DNA from: Methylobrevis pamukkalensis
GTDB lineage: Bacteria > Pseudomonadota > Alphaproteobacteria > Rhizobiales > Pleomorphomonadaceae
Direction of reading: 5' to 3'
Length of the DNA: 64,000 bases
NCBI RefSeq assembly: GCF_001720135.1
Contig: NZ_MCRJ01000001.1
Coordinates: 62,001 to 126,000 of the forward strand
The position numbers and the translations under genes were made by a program. The notes below the pieces were generated by a model. That model saw only the letters and a list, made by a program, of their open reading frames with translations. It was not told where the DNA came from and did not search any database. Below, piece after piece: positions 56,689 through 64,000 of the stretch (position 1 is its first letter; the number at the start of each line of letters is the position of its first letter).

Positions 56689-57222
56689 TCATTCGGCGGC
56701 GTCGGCGTCGTGATCGAGGCCATGCGCAAGGGCGGCACCTTTCGCCCGGCAGGCGGCGCACAGGCCGCGCAGCTCCAGCACCGCCGACTTCACCTCGAAG
56801 CCGGAGGCGCGGGCAACGCCGTCGATGCGGGTGAGGAGATCGGTCGCCTCGGCCTCGACCGCGACGCCGCAATCCTCGCACAGCAGGAAGATCGCGCCGT
56901 TGCCATGGGCCTCATGCTCGTGCGAGCAGACGACGAAGGCGTTGCGGCTCTCGATGCGGTGGACGAAGCCGTTGGCGATCAGGAAATCGAGGGCGCGGTA
57001 GACCGAGACCGGGCTCGGGCGCTTGTCGGTCGCGGCGATGCGGTCGATCAGCTCGTAGGCGGTCATCGGCACGTGATCGTGGAGCAGGGCGGCCAGCACC
57101 GTGCGCCTCGGCGCCGTCATGCGCAGGCCGAGCCGCGCGCAGGCGCTCTCCACCCGGTCGAGGGCCGTCTTGCGGCACTGGCCGTGATCATGGTCGTGAT
57201 CGTGGTGGTGATGCGGGTGCAC
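56689..57222 (-). CDS. zur: Zinc uptake regulator Zur (Fur family) with His-rich N-terminus
   Basis: Zinc-sensing repressor of 177 residues. The N-terminus is a run of His and Asp ([14 protein letters not shown]) that could bind zinc. The winged helix is [16 protein letters not shown] and [20 protein letters not shown]. The dimer/metal domain has [20 protein letters not shown] and LRGLCAACR, the two CxxC pairs typical of Fur-family structural zinc. It shares an operon direction with ispG. The His-rich tail is longer than usual. Confidence 0.9.
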   Translation of the reverse strand: MHPHHHHDHDHDHGQCRKTALDRVESACARLGLRMTAPRRTVLAALLHDHVPMTAYELIDRIAATDKRPSPVSVYRALDFLIANGFVHRIESRNAFVVCSHEHEAHGNGAIFLLCEDCGVAVEAEATDLLTRIDGVARASGFEVKSAVLELRGLCAACRAKGAALAHGLDHDADAAE

Positions 57223-57510
57223 GGGATGGGTCCAATCTGCCGTTCGCCCTCATATAGCGCCGCAGCTTGCGGCGAAAGTCGCGGCAGCCTGCAGGCCCGA
57301 GAGAATGTGCCAGATCGGTCGAAAGTCCGGTCGAGAGAATGTGAAGCATCGCCTCTGGATCAATTGCGGTGGCACGCGCACTTATTGCGGTGCACACTTC
57401 ATCGATCCCCTCCACGGACATTTCCGCATCCGGGCCCTTCAGCCGCCCTTGCCCCTGATCCGCGCGCCACCGGTTTTCGCAGACACGACTGATTTTCAAG
57501 GAGAATGACC

Positions 57511-58307
57511 ATGTCCAGCACGTCCGCCTTCAAGGGCAGGTCCGCCGTCGTCACCGGCTCCACCTCCGGCATCGGCCTTGCCGTCGCCACAGCCTTCGCG
57601 AAGGCCGGCGCCGACGTGATGCTCAACGGCTTCGGCGATCCCGCCGAGATCGAGACGACCCGCGCCGCGCTGGCCGCCGAGACCGGGGTCAGGGTGCTCT
57701 ATTCCGGCGCCGACATGGCGAAGCCGCCGAGATCACCGCGATGATCGCGGAGGCGCACGCCGCCTTCGGCCGGCTCGACATCCTCGTCAACAATGCCGGC
57801 ATCCAGTTCGTCTCGCCGATCGAGGACTTCCCGCCGGAAAAGTGGGACGCGATCCTCGCCATCAACCTGTCGTCGGCCTTCCACGCGATCCGCGCCGTGG
57901 TGCCGATCATGAAGGCGCAGAAATCGGGGCGGATCATCAACACGGCCTCGGCCCACGCTCTCGTCGCCTCGCCCTACAAGGCGGCCTATGTGGCGGCCAA
58001 GCACGGCATCGCCGGCCTGACCAAGACCGTGGCGCTGGAACTTGCCACCTCCGGCATCACGGTCAACGCGATCGCGCCCGGCTATGTCTGGACGCCGCTG
58101 GTCGAAAAGCAGATCCCGGACACGGCGAAGACCCGCGGCATCACCGAGGAGGAGGTCAAGCGCGACGTGCTGCTTGCCGCCCAGCCGACCAAGGAATTCG
58201 TCACCGTCGAGGAGATCGCCGACCTCGCGCTCTATCTCGCCGGCGAGAGCGCGCGCTCGATCACCGGCACGATCGTGTCGATCGACGGCGGATGGGTGGC
58301 ACAATGA
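57511..58307 (+). CDS. bdhA: D-3-hydroxybutyrate dehydrogenase, apparent frameshift
   Basis: NAD-dependent SDR that oxidises 3-hydroxybutyrate to acetoacetate during PHB breakdown. VTGSTSGIGLAVATAFAKAG, NNAGIQFVSPIEDFPPEKWD, catalytic IINTASAHALVASPYKAAYV, and QPTKEFVTVEEIADLALYLA are typical of BdhA. A base is missing near 57722 (GADMAKAAEITAMI after repair). The second ATG is used because AAGGAG sits 8 bases before it. Repaired length is about 265 residues. Patatin and SDR genes follow closely. Confidence 0.92.
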
Positions 58308-58323
58308 CCCGGCGGACACCGCG

Positions 58324-59376
58324 ATGACCGCGAAGAACCACAGCGGTCCGGCCGGCGGCACCGGTCGCAAGATCGTCAATCTCGCGCTCCAGGGCGGCGG
58401 CGCCCACGGCGCCTTCACCTGGGGCGTGCTCGACCGCCTGCTCGAGGACGACCGGCTCGACTTCGAGGCGATCTCGGGCACCAGCGCCGGGGCGATGAAC
58501 GCGGTGGTGCTGGCCGCCGGCCTCGACACCGGCGGGGTGGACGGCGCGCGGATGGCGCTGGAGACCTTCTGGCGCAGCGTCAGCACCGAGGGCCGGATCT
58601 CCGGGCCGCGCACCTCGCTGATCGAGGTGTGGATGTCGGCGTGGCGAATGCCCTTCGACCGGCCGCGCTTTCCGCTGTTCGACCTCGTCAGCCGGGTCGC
58701 GAGTCCCTACGATCTCAATCCGCTCAACCTCAATCCGCTGCGCGACCTTCTCGCCGAGCAGATCGATTTCGAGCGCGTGCGCAACTGCGACAAGATCAAG
58801 CTCTACATCTCGGCAACGAGCGTCGAGACCGGCAAGATCAAGGTGTTCCGCAACAAGGACCTGTCGGCCGACGCGGTGATGGCCTCGGCCTGCCTGCCGT
58901 TTCTGTTCCACGCGGTCGAGATCGACGGCGAACACTACTGGGACGGCGGCTACATGGGCAATCCGGCGCTGTTTCCCTTCTTCGGCGAGAGCGGCAGCGG
59001 CGACATCGTGCTGGTGCAGATCAATCCGCTGGAGCGGCAGGAGGTGCCGCGCGACGCGCAGGGCATCATCGAGCGCGTCAACGAGATCACCTTCAACGCC
59101 TCGCTGCTGCGCGAACTGCGCGCCATCGACTTCGTCAACCGCCTGATCGACGAGGGCCGGCTCGACACGGCGCATTACCAGCGCAACCGCGTCCACCGCA
59201 TCGCCGGGGCGGACGAACTGGCCGCCTTCGGTTCCAGCACCAAGATGAACACGTCCTACGCCTTCTTCGAGGAACTGATGACGATCGGCCGGCAGGCCGC
59301 CGGTCGCTTCCTCGACGCCCATTTCGACGCGATCGGCGAGAAGGGCACCCTCGACCTCCGGCACGTCTTCATGTGA
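58324..59376 (+). CDS. Patatin-like phospholipase/esterase
   Basis: Serine hydrolase of 350 residues with a Ser-Asp dyad: oxyanion LQGGGAHGAFTWGVLD, nucleophile Ser54 in GTSAG, and Asp in YWDGGYMGNP. No signal peptide, so cytoplasmic. It starts 17 bases after the bdhA stop and is probably co-transcribed. Because bdhA uses the monomer of PHB, this protein is a candidate intracellular PHB depolymerase or 3-hydroxybutyrate-oligomer hydrolase; a lipid acyl hydrolase is the standard alternative. Confidence 0.87.
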   Translation: MTAKNHSGPAGGTGRKIVNLALQGGGAHGAFTWGVLDRLLEDDRLDFEAISGTSAGAMNAVVLAAGLDTGGVDGARMALETFWRSVSTEGRISGPRTSLIEVWMSAWRMPFDRPRFPLFDLVSRVASPYDLNPLNLNPLRDLLAEQIDFERVRNCDKIKLYISATSVETGKIKVFRNKDLSADAVMASACLPFLFHAVEIDGEHYWDGGYMGNPALFPFFGESGSGDIVLVQINPLERQEVPRDAQGIIERVNEITFNASLLRELRAIDFVNRLIDEGRLDTAHYQRNRVHRIAGADELAAFGSSTKMNTSYAFFEELMTIGRQAAGRFLDAHFDAIGEKGTLDLRHVFM

Positions 59377-59410
59377 TGAAGGGCCTCTCGCAAACGGAGA
59401 CAGGCACCGC

Positions 59411-60268
59411 ATGAGCGGATCGACAGAACAGCGCGTCATCCTGATCACCGGCGCCTCCTCGGGCATCGGCCTTGCGGCGGCACAAACCATGGCGCAGCGC
59501 GGCTGGCGGGTGTTCGCGACCGCGCGCAAGCCGGAGGATCTCGCGATGCTCGGCGCCATCGAGGGCGTGACGGCGGTCTATCTCGACTATGCCGAGCCCG
59601 CCTCGATCGCCGCCTGCGCCGACAAGGTGCTGGCCGCCACCGGCGGGCGGATCGACGCGCTGTTCAACAACGGCGCCTACGGCCAGCCCGGTGCGGTGGA
59701 AGACCTGCGGCCGGACGTGCTGCGGGCGCAGTTCGAGGTCAACGTCTTCGGCTGGCATGATCTCACCTGCCGGCTGATCCCGGCGATGCGGGCGCGCCGC
59801 TTCGGGCGGATCGTGCAGTGCTCGTCGATCCTCGGCTTCATCGCGCTGAAATATCGCGGCGCCTACATCGCCTCCAAACATGCGGTCGAGGGGCTGACCG
59901 ACACCCTGCGGCTGGAGGTGAAGGGCGCCGGCATCGATGTCTCCTCGATCCGGCCCGGCCCGATCGCGACGCGCTTCGTCGAGACCAGCATGCGGATGTT
60001 CCACGCCAACATCGACATCGACGGCTCGCGCCACGCAAAGACCTACCGCGACCGGCTGGCGCGCATGGGCCGCGGCGGCGCGGCGCGCTTCAAGCTGGGG
60101 CCGGAGGCGGTGGTGGCAAAGCTGATCCACGCGGTGGAGAGTGACCGGCCGAAACCCTATTATGCCGTGACGACGCCGACGGTGGTGATGGGCCTGCTGA
60201 AGCGGCTGCTGCCGTCCGGCCTGTTCGTCTCGGTCTGCCGCAAGGTCTCCAACAAGGAGGAAGGCTAG
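59411..60268 (+). CDS. Short-chain dehydrogenase/reductase
   Basis: Classical SDR of 285 residues: ITGASSGIGLAAAQTMAQRG, NNGAYGQPGAVEDL, catalytic Ser in VQCSSILGFIAL and YIASKHAVEG. The long C-terminus (PKPYYAVTTPTVVMGLLKRL) resembles retinol-dehydrogenase-like or YbbO-like SDRs acting on lipophilic substrates. It is third in the bdhA-patatin cluster, with a 34-base gap. The substrate is unknown; an acyl or hydroxy-acid derived from PHB or lipids would fit. Confidence 0.85.
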   Translation: MSGSTEQRVILITGASSGIGLAAAQTMAQRGWRVFATARKPEDLAMLGAIEGVTAVYLDYAEPASIAACADKVLAATGGRIDALFNNGAYGQPGAVEDLRPDVLRAQFEVNVFGWHDLTCRLIPAMRARRFGRIVQCSSILGFIALKYRGAYIASKHAVEGLTDTLRLEVKGAGIDVSSIRPGPIATRFVETSMRMFHANIDIDGSRHAKTYRDRLARMGRGGAARFKLGPEAVVAKLIHAVESDRPKPYYAVTTPTVVMGLLKRLLPSGLFVSVCRKVSNKEEG

Positions 60269-60375
60269 CGGCGGCAGAGGGGGCACACAGGGGGGCCGGG
60301 GTCGCCATCATTGCTGCGGGTTGACCGCATAGGGAATAAGTCGATGAAGCGCGGCGTTTATCTCCCGCGCGGTGC

Positions 60376-60403
60376 TTCACAGACGTGACACAGAGGCTAT
60401 ACA
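60376..60403 (+). promoter_or_regulatory. Candidate sigma-70 promoter for the HNH gene
   Basis: TTCACA, 16-base spacer, TATACA, with an AT-rich run after it. It lies about 55 bases before the GTG start. Confidence 0.45.
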
Positions 60404-60460
60404 TTATGCGGACGGTATCTCGCGGGGTGACCTGCGAGACTCGGTAGAGAGGAGCGATAG

Positions 60461-61018
60461 GTGACGATCGCAGTCTCGCCGGACGGTCATCCGGCCCTGG
60501 TACTGAATGCCGACTATCGGCCCCTGAGCTACTATCCGCTGTCGCTCTGGTCGTGGCAGGATGCGGTGAAAGCCGTTTTCCTCGACAGGGTCAACATTGT
60601 CTCCGAATACGACACGGTCGTGCGGAGCCCGAACTTCGAATTCCGCCTGCCGTCGGTGGTCTGCCTCAAGACCTTCGTGCATCCGTCGCGGCATCCGGCC
60701 TTCACACGATTCAACGTGTTCCTGCGCGATCGCTTCCAGTGCCAGTATTGCGGCGCCCGCGACGAGCTGACCTTCGACCACCTGATCCCGCGCTCGCGCG
60801 GCGGCCAGACCACGTGGGAGAATGTCATCACCGCCTGCTCGCCCTGCAATCTGAAGAAGGCGAACAAGTCGCTGCGGGAATCCGGCCTGCATCTCGACCG
60901 GCTGCCCTTCTCGCCGAGCGTGCAGGACCTGCACAACAACGGCCGGCAGTTTCCGCCGAACTATCTCCACGACAGCTGGCTCGACTTTCTCTACTGGGAC
61001 ACCGAACTCGACCCGTGA
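60461..61018 (+). CDS. HNH endonuclease family protein
   Basis: 185 residues. N-terminal part ALVLNADYRPLSYYPLSLWS and the C-terminal HNH domain: FQCQYCGARDELTFDHLIPR and NVITACSPCNLKKANKSL, with the two CxxC zinc pairs and the DH catalytic pair. It starts with GTG behind a GAGAGGAG ribosome site. This is a widely conserved stand-alone form, not linked to phage or restriction genes here. Its cellular role is not established. Confidence 0.9.
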   Translation: MTIAVSPDGHPALVLNADYRPLSYYPLSLWSWQDAVKAVFLDRVNIVSEYDTVVRSPNFEFRLPSVVCLKTFVHPSRHPAFTRFNVFLRDRFQCQYCGARDELTFDHLIPRSRGGQTTWENVITACSPCNLKKANKSLRESGLHLDRLPFSPSVQDLHNNGRQFPPNYLHDSWLDFLYWDTELDP

Positions 61019-61108
61019 GGGTGGCCTGGATCGGAGAGCGTCGTCGCTTGCGAGCGCTGCTTTTGCGCTGGCGTGCCGACCGGGTCGAACGATCCGGCCG
61101 GCGCAGGC

Positions 61109-62035
61109 TCAGAGCCGGTCGAGCAGGACGCGCTTCTTGTCCTGGAATTCGTCCTCGGTCAGGATGCCCTTGTCGCGCAGGCCGGCGAGGCGTTCGAGTG
61201 CATCGAAGATGTCGGCATGGGACGCGCCGCTGCGCGGCTGTTCGGCGGGGGCTCTCGTAGGGACCGGTTCGGCGGACGAAGCCTCGGGCATCGGATCGCG
61301 CATGACGATGGAATCGGCGACCGCGAGAGTTGCCGCGGGCGTCGCCTCTTGCGGGGGTTCCTCGACCTCGTCCCATGCCTCGGTTGTGGCCGGGGGCGCC
61401 TCTTCGGCGTGAGCCGGCGCGGCCGGCGTCTGATCCTGCGTCACGCGCTGCAGATCGCTGGCCCGCACGGTGCCATACTGGCTCTGGAAGTTGAGATCCC
61501 AGGACGAGCCCTGCTGCTGCGACACACCGCCGATCGCATGGTCGCCGGTGTCGTAGATCGTCACCGTGCCGCGGGCGTCGATCGCCAGCCGCCGGCTGCC
61601 GGGGAAGACCGCATAGCGCATGCCGTTCTGGCTGCCGCTCGACGAGGGCGAGCCGAGATCGTCCGGCCACCAGGTGTCGAAGCCGCCGAAGCTGGCAAAG
61701 CCACCGCTCTGACCACCCATGCTGCCGCCCGTGTTCGTGGACGAGGAGCGCTCGACAGCGATCTCGCCATTGGACACCGCGGCGCCAAGCTCGTCGGCAA
61801 AGCCCGCAACACGCCATTTCAGCTGGTTGTTGAACATGTCGCCGATCATCAGCATGCCGCCGGCCGACCACTGGCCCATGCCGCCGAATTCGGGATGGCC
61901 GAACTGGGCCATGCGTCCGCCGCCGGCGAGCATCGCCCGCAGCATGTCGGCGGCGGCCTCGGCGGAAAAGCCGTGGCGGGCGGCAATGTCGGCAAGGCGG
62001 CTTGCGCCGGCCTCGGTCAATCCGGGAGAGGTCAT
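61109..62035 (-). CDS. SHOCT-domain protein, function unknown
   Basis: 308 residues, no signal or membrane segment. The first 180 residues are Gly/Ser-rich with RMAQFGHPEFGGMGQWSAGG, KWRVAGFADELGAAVSNG and RRLAIDARGTVTIYDTGDH, which suggests binding to a surface or polymer. An acidic, Pro-rich linker follows. The last 35 residues are a short C-terminal (SHOCT) domain: ALERLAGLRDKGILTEDEFQ. The domain usually helps oligomerisation. No partner genes are evident; EamA is divergent. Confidence 0.82.
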   Translation of the reverse strand: MTSPGLTEAGASRLADIAARHGFSAEAAADMLRAMLAGGGRMAQFGHPEFGGMGQWSAGGMLMIGDMFNNQLKWRVAGFADELGAAVSNGEIAVERSSSTNTGGSMGGQSGGFASFGGFDTWWPDDLGSPSSSGSQNGMRYAVFPGSRRLAIDARGTVTIYDTGDHAIGGVSQQQGSSWDLNFQSQYGTVRASDLQRVTQDQTPAAPAHAEEAPPATTEAWDEVEEPPQEATPAATLAVADSIVMRDPMPEASSAEPVPTRAPAEQPRSGASHADIFDALERLAGLRDKGILTEDEFQDKKRVLLDRL

Positions 62036-62211
62036 CGTTCCGTGTCCTTGGACGGGTGGAAGGGCGCCGCGGCGCCGTCTGTCACGACCTCTGACGCATT
62101 GCAGCGAAGAATGATAGAGCAAACGCAGACGAACCGTCGATGTTCGCGCCGCCGGATCTGCGGCGGGTTCCGGGCGGTTTTCCCCTGATTGTGCGCCCCG
62201 GAGTTTCCTCT

Positions 62212-63168
62212 ATGCATGCGGACCGCAGACGCCGCGCCACCCTCGTCGGCCTCACCGCCGTGCTGATGTGGTCGCTGCTCGGGCTCTTTGCCGCCGGCTC
62301 TGGCGCCGTGCCGCCGTTCCTGCTCAATGCGCTGTGCTTCGGCCTGTCGGGGCTCGGTGCCTGCCTGTGGCTGGCGGTCTCTGGCCGGGGCTTTTCCGCG
62401 CTGCGCCAGCCGGCGAAGGTGTGGGTGCTGGGCGTGGTCGGCCTGTTCGGCTTCCACGCGCTCTATTTCACCGCGATCCGCAATGCGCCGCCGGTGGAAG
62501 CCAATCTCATCAACTATCTCTGGCCGCTGCTGATCGTGCTGTTTTCCGGCCTGCTGCCGGGGGAGCGGCTGCGCTGGCACCATCTGGCCGGCGTTGCCGT
62601 CGGCTTCATCGGTGCGGCGCTGCTGATCACCCGGGGCGGCGGTCTCGCGCTCTCGGGAGAGCACGCCTTCGGCTACGGCGCGGCGATCGCCTCCGCGCTG
62701 ACCTGGTCGTCCTATTCAGTGCTGTCACGGCGCCTGCCGCAGGTGCCGAGCGAAGCGGTCGCGGGCTTCTGTCTGGCCACCGGCGTCCTCAGCCTTGCCT
62801 GCCATCTGGCGCTGGAGACGACGGTGCTGCCCGAGGGCGTGTTCCAGTGGTCGATGGTGCTGGCGCTTGCGGTCTTTCCCGTCGGGCTTGCCTTCTTCGT
62901 CTGGGACCACGGTGTGAAACACGGCGACATCCAGGTGCTCGGCGCCTCGGCCTATGCGGCGCCGGTGCTGTCCACGCTGGTGCTGATTCTTGCCGGCTAC
63001 GGCGCGTTTTCTGTGGAGGTGGCCGCCGCCTGCGCCTTCGTCACCGGCGGCGCGCTGCTGGCCTCGAAGGATCTGCTGTTCGGGGGCAAGGCAGGGCCGG
63101 CCGGCGATGGTCAGCCCGGCGCGGACGGCTCCCAGCCGTCCGGCGCCATCTCGAAGCCGGAGAACTGA
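62212..63168 (+). CDS. EamA/DMT-family exporter (YddG-like)
   Basis: Ten-helix drug/metabolite transporter of 318 residues with two EamA repeats. It carries GFHALYFTAIRNAPPVEANL and INYLWPLLIVLFSGLLPGE, a pattern common to YddG-type aromatic amino acid exporters. In the second repeat GDIQVLGASAYAAPVLSTLV is visible. Its end overlaps the convergent cupin gene by 58 bases. The substrate is not certain. Confidence 0.88.
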   Translation: MHADRRRRATLVGLTAVLMWSLLGLFAAGSGAVPPFLLNALCFGLSGLGACLWLAVSGRGFSALRQPAKVWVLGVVGLFGFHALYFTAIRNAPPVEANLINYLWPLLIVLFSGLLPGERLRWHHLAGVAVGFIGAALLITRGGGLALSGEHAFGYGAAIASALTWSSYSVLSRRLPQVPSEAVAGFCLATGVLSLACHLALETTVLPEGVFQWSMVLALAVFPVGLAFFVWDHGVKHGDIQVLGASAYAAPVLSTLVLILAGYGAFSVEVAAACAFVTGGALLASKDLLFGGKAGPAGDGQPGADGSQPSGAISKPEN

Positions 63169-63605
63169 AAGCCGGGCGCGACGGTGCAGCTCACAAGCGT
63201 CCAGGCGCCGAGGCTTTCGGCGGCCTGCCACATGCCCGCGGGGACCACTGCCTGCGGCCGCTCGCCAGCGCCAAGATCCGGACCGAGCACGATCTCGTCC
63301 GGCGGACCGTCCCCGTCGGCAAGCCGCAGCCGCAGCGGCGCGCCGGCATGAAAATGCCAGACCTCCGCCGCGTCGACCCGATGCCAGTGCGAGCGCTCGC
63401 CGGCGGCCAGCAGATAGTAGATGGCGGTGGAGCGCGCCCGTCCGTCCGGACCGGGCGCGTCCTCGAAGGTCTGGCGGTAGGCGCCGCCCTCGGGATGGGG
63501 CAGGAGGCCGAGCAGGCGCACGACATCCTCGGCCATCATGCCGGCGTGGGCCTCGACGGACGCGGCCGGGGTCTCGTCCGATGTGCCGATCCCGCTGTCC
63601 GCCAT
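63111..63605 (-). CDS. Cupin protein, DUF985 family
   Basis: 164 residues. The cupin_5 pattern is clear: LLGLLPHPEGGAYRQTFEDA, STAIYYLLAAGERSHWHRVD, EVWHFHAGAPLRLRL, VVPAGMWQAAE and VSCTVAPGFQFSGFEMA. The His residues of SHWHRVD and WHFHAG could hold a metal. The function of the family is not settled (sugar epimerase-like fold). It starts just after gloB and overlaps the convergent EamA gene at its 3' end. Confidence 0.9.
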   Translation of the reverse strand: MADSGIGTSDETPAASVEAHAGMMAEDVVRLLGLLPHPEGGAYRQTFEDAPGPDGRARSTAIYYLLAAGERSHWHRVDAAEVWHFHAGAPLRLRLADGDGPPDEIVLGPDLGAGERPQAVVPAGMWQAAESLGAWTLVSCTVAPGFQFSGFEMAPDGWEPSAPG

Positions 63606-63607
63606 GC

Positions 63608-64000
63608 TCAGAAGCTGTCCTTGCGGCGGCGCAGTTCGGTGAAGACCTCCAGTTCCGACCGCCCGGCCATGCCGAGCCGCTCGGCGATCGCCGGATCGTC
63701 GGCGCGCAGGAAGGGATTGGTCTCGAGTTCCTCGCCGATCGTGGACGGGATCGTCGGCTCGCCCTTCATGTGCTGGGTCATGACCTTGCGCACCCGGTTC
63801 TCCAGCGCCTTGTTGGCCGGGTCGATGGTGACGGCGAAGCGGGCGTGGAGAGGGTGTATTCGTGGCCGCAGAAGACGCGGGTCTCGGGCGGCAGGGCGGC
63901 GAGCTTCTTCAGCGACGTCATCATGATCTCGGGCGTGCCCTCGAAGATGCGGCCGCAGCCGAGCGCGAACAGCGAATCGGCCGTGAACACCACGCCCATG
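63608..64000 (-). CDS. gloB: Hydroxyacylglutathione hydrolase (glyoxalase II), C-terminal part, apparent frameshift
   Basis: Metallo-beta-lactamase-fold enzyme that hydrolyses S-lactoylglutathione. Only the C-terminal 130 residues are in the window: [20 protein letters not shown], then [20 protein letters not shown] with the metal-binding His, then [17 protein letters not shown] base is missing near 63851 between TLS and NARF. The glutathione-binding C-terminal domain is complete. The N-terminus lies past the window edge. Confidence 0.9.
   Translation of the reverse strand, partial: HGRGVHGRFAVRARLRPHLRGHARDHDDVAEEARRPAARDPRLLRPRIHPLHARFAVTIDPANKALENRVRKVMTQHMKGEPTIPSTIGEELETNPFLRADDPAIAERLGMAGRSELEVFTELRRRKDSF

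Noticed and set aside
57188-57499. A minus-strand frame of 103 codons upstream of zur
   Set aside because: It overlaps the zur start, has no ribosome site or recognisable motif, and covers the region where the zur and bdhA promoters should be.

Overview
The window is high-GC DNA with the coding habits of an alphaproteobacterium of the order Hyphomicrobiales (Rhizobiales). The evidence is the run tRNA-Ser, rplU, rpmA, two GNAT genes, obgE, proB, the phaA/phaB/phaR polyhydroxybutyrate genes, the rpmF-mtgA pair, periplasmic glucan genes, two TTAA-N7-TTAA CtrA-type sites, and an ECF sigma factor with an NrsF/DUF1109 anti-sigma partner. I cannot name the genus from sequence alone.

Layout. 1-9.0 kb: opgG and the start of mdoH, a nicotinamidase, and a ribose-type ABC sugar uptake operon headed by a ROK repressor. 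9.0-15.2 kb: tRNA-Ser, rplU-rpmA, two acetyltransferases, obgE-proB, and a DedA protein. 15.4-20.7 kb: an ABC exporter-fold protein next to a siderophore-interacting flavoprotein, then an MFS exporter with a divergent LysR regulator. 20.8-31.0 kb: an ECF sigma/NrsF pair followed by two divergent operons. The left one is a membrane redox set (short-chain dehydrogenase, two tiny membrane proteins, a ferric-reductase/Rieske fusion, a Cys/His-motif protein, another tiny membrane protein, a CopD/HemJ-like protein). The right one holds a TPR protein, a four-helix membrane protein, a ThDP enzyme and an OpgC-type acyltransferase. 31.1-43.1 kb: an esterase, tRNA-Leu, tamB-tamA, and three signalling proteins. 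43.1-48.7 kb: phaB-phaA, phaR, small conserved genes, rpmF, mtgA. 49.1-54.1 kb: an oxalate/formate-type antiporter with a DctB/DctD-like two-component system. 54.4-64 kb: ispA, ispG, zur, bdhA-patatin-SDR, an HNH protein, a SHOCT protein, an EamA exporter, a cupin, and the end of gloB.

The most striking system is at 21-31 kb. The gap between the two divergent operons carries two outward-facing copies of GTAAC(A/G)-N16-CGAA, which fits the promoter motif I recall for the Caulobacter ECF factor SigF, and a SigF/NrsF-like pair is encoded nearby. This predicts one stress-induced module that joins membrane electron transfer to a ThDP enzyme and a glucan-type acyltransferase. A second regulated unit is the antiporter: it has a perfect TGGCAC-N5-TTGC sigma-54 promoter and an upstream inverted repeat, and the enhancer-binding protein gene lies just upstream.

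About twenty genes, several of them normally essential (ispA, ispG), are each broken by what looks like one missing base, usually in a G/C run. I read these as sequence errors rather than gene decay. I give the repaired gene extents and mark each shift point. I see no insertion sequence, prophage or CRISPR array.
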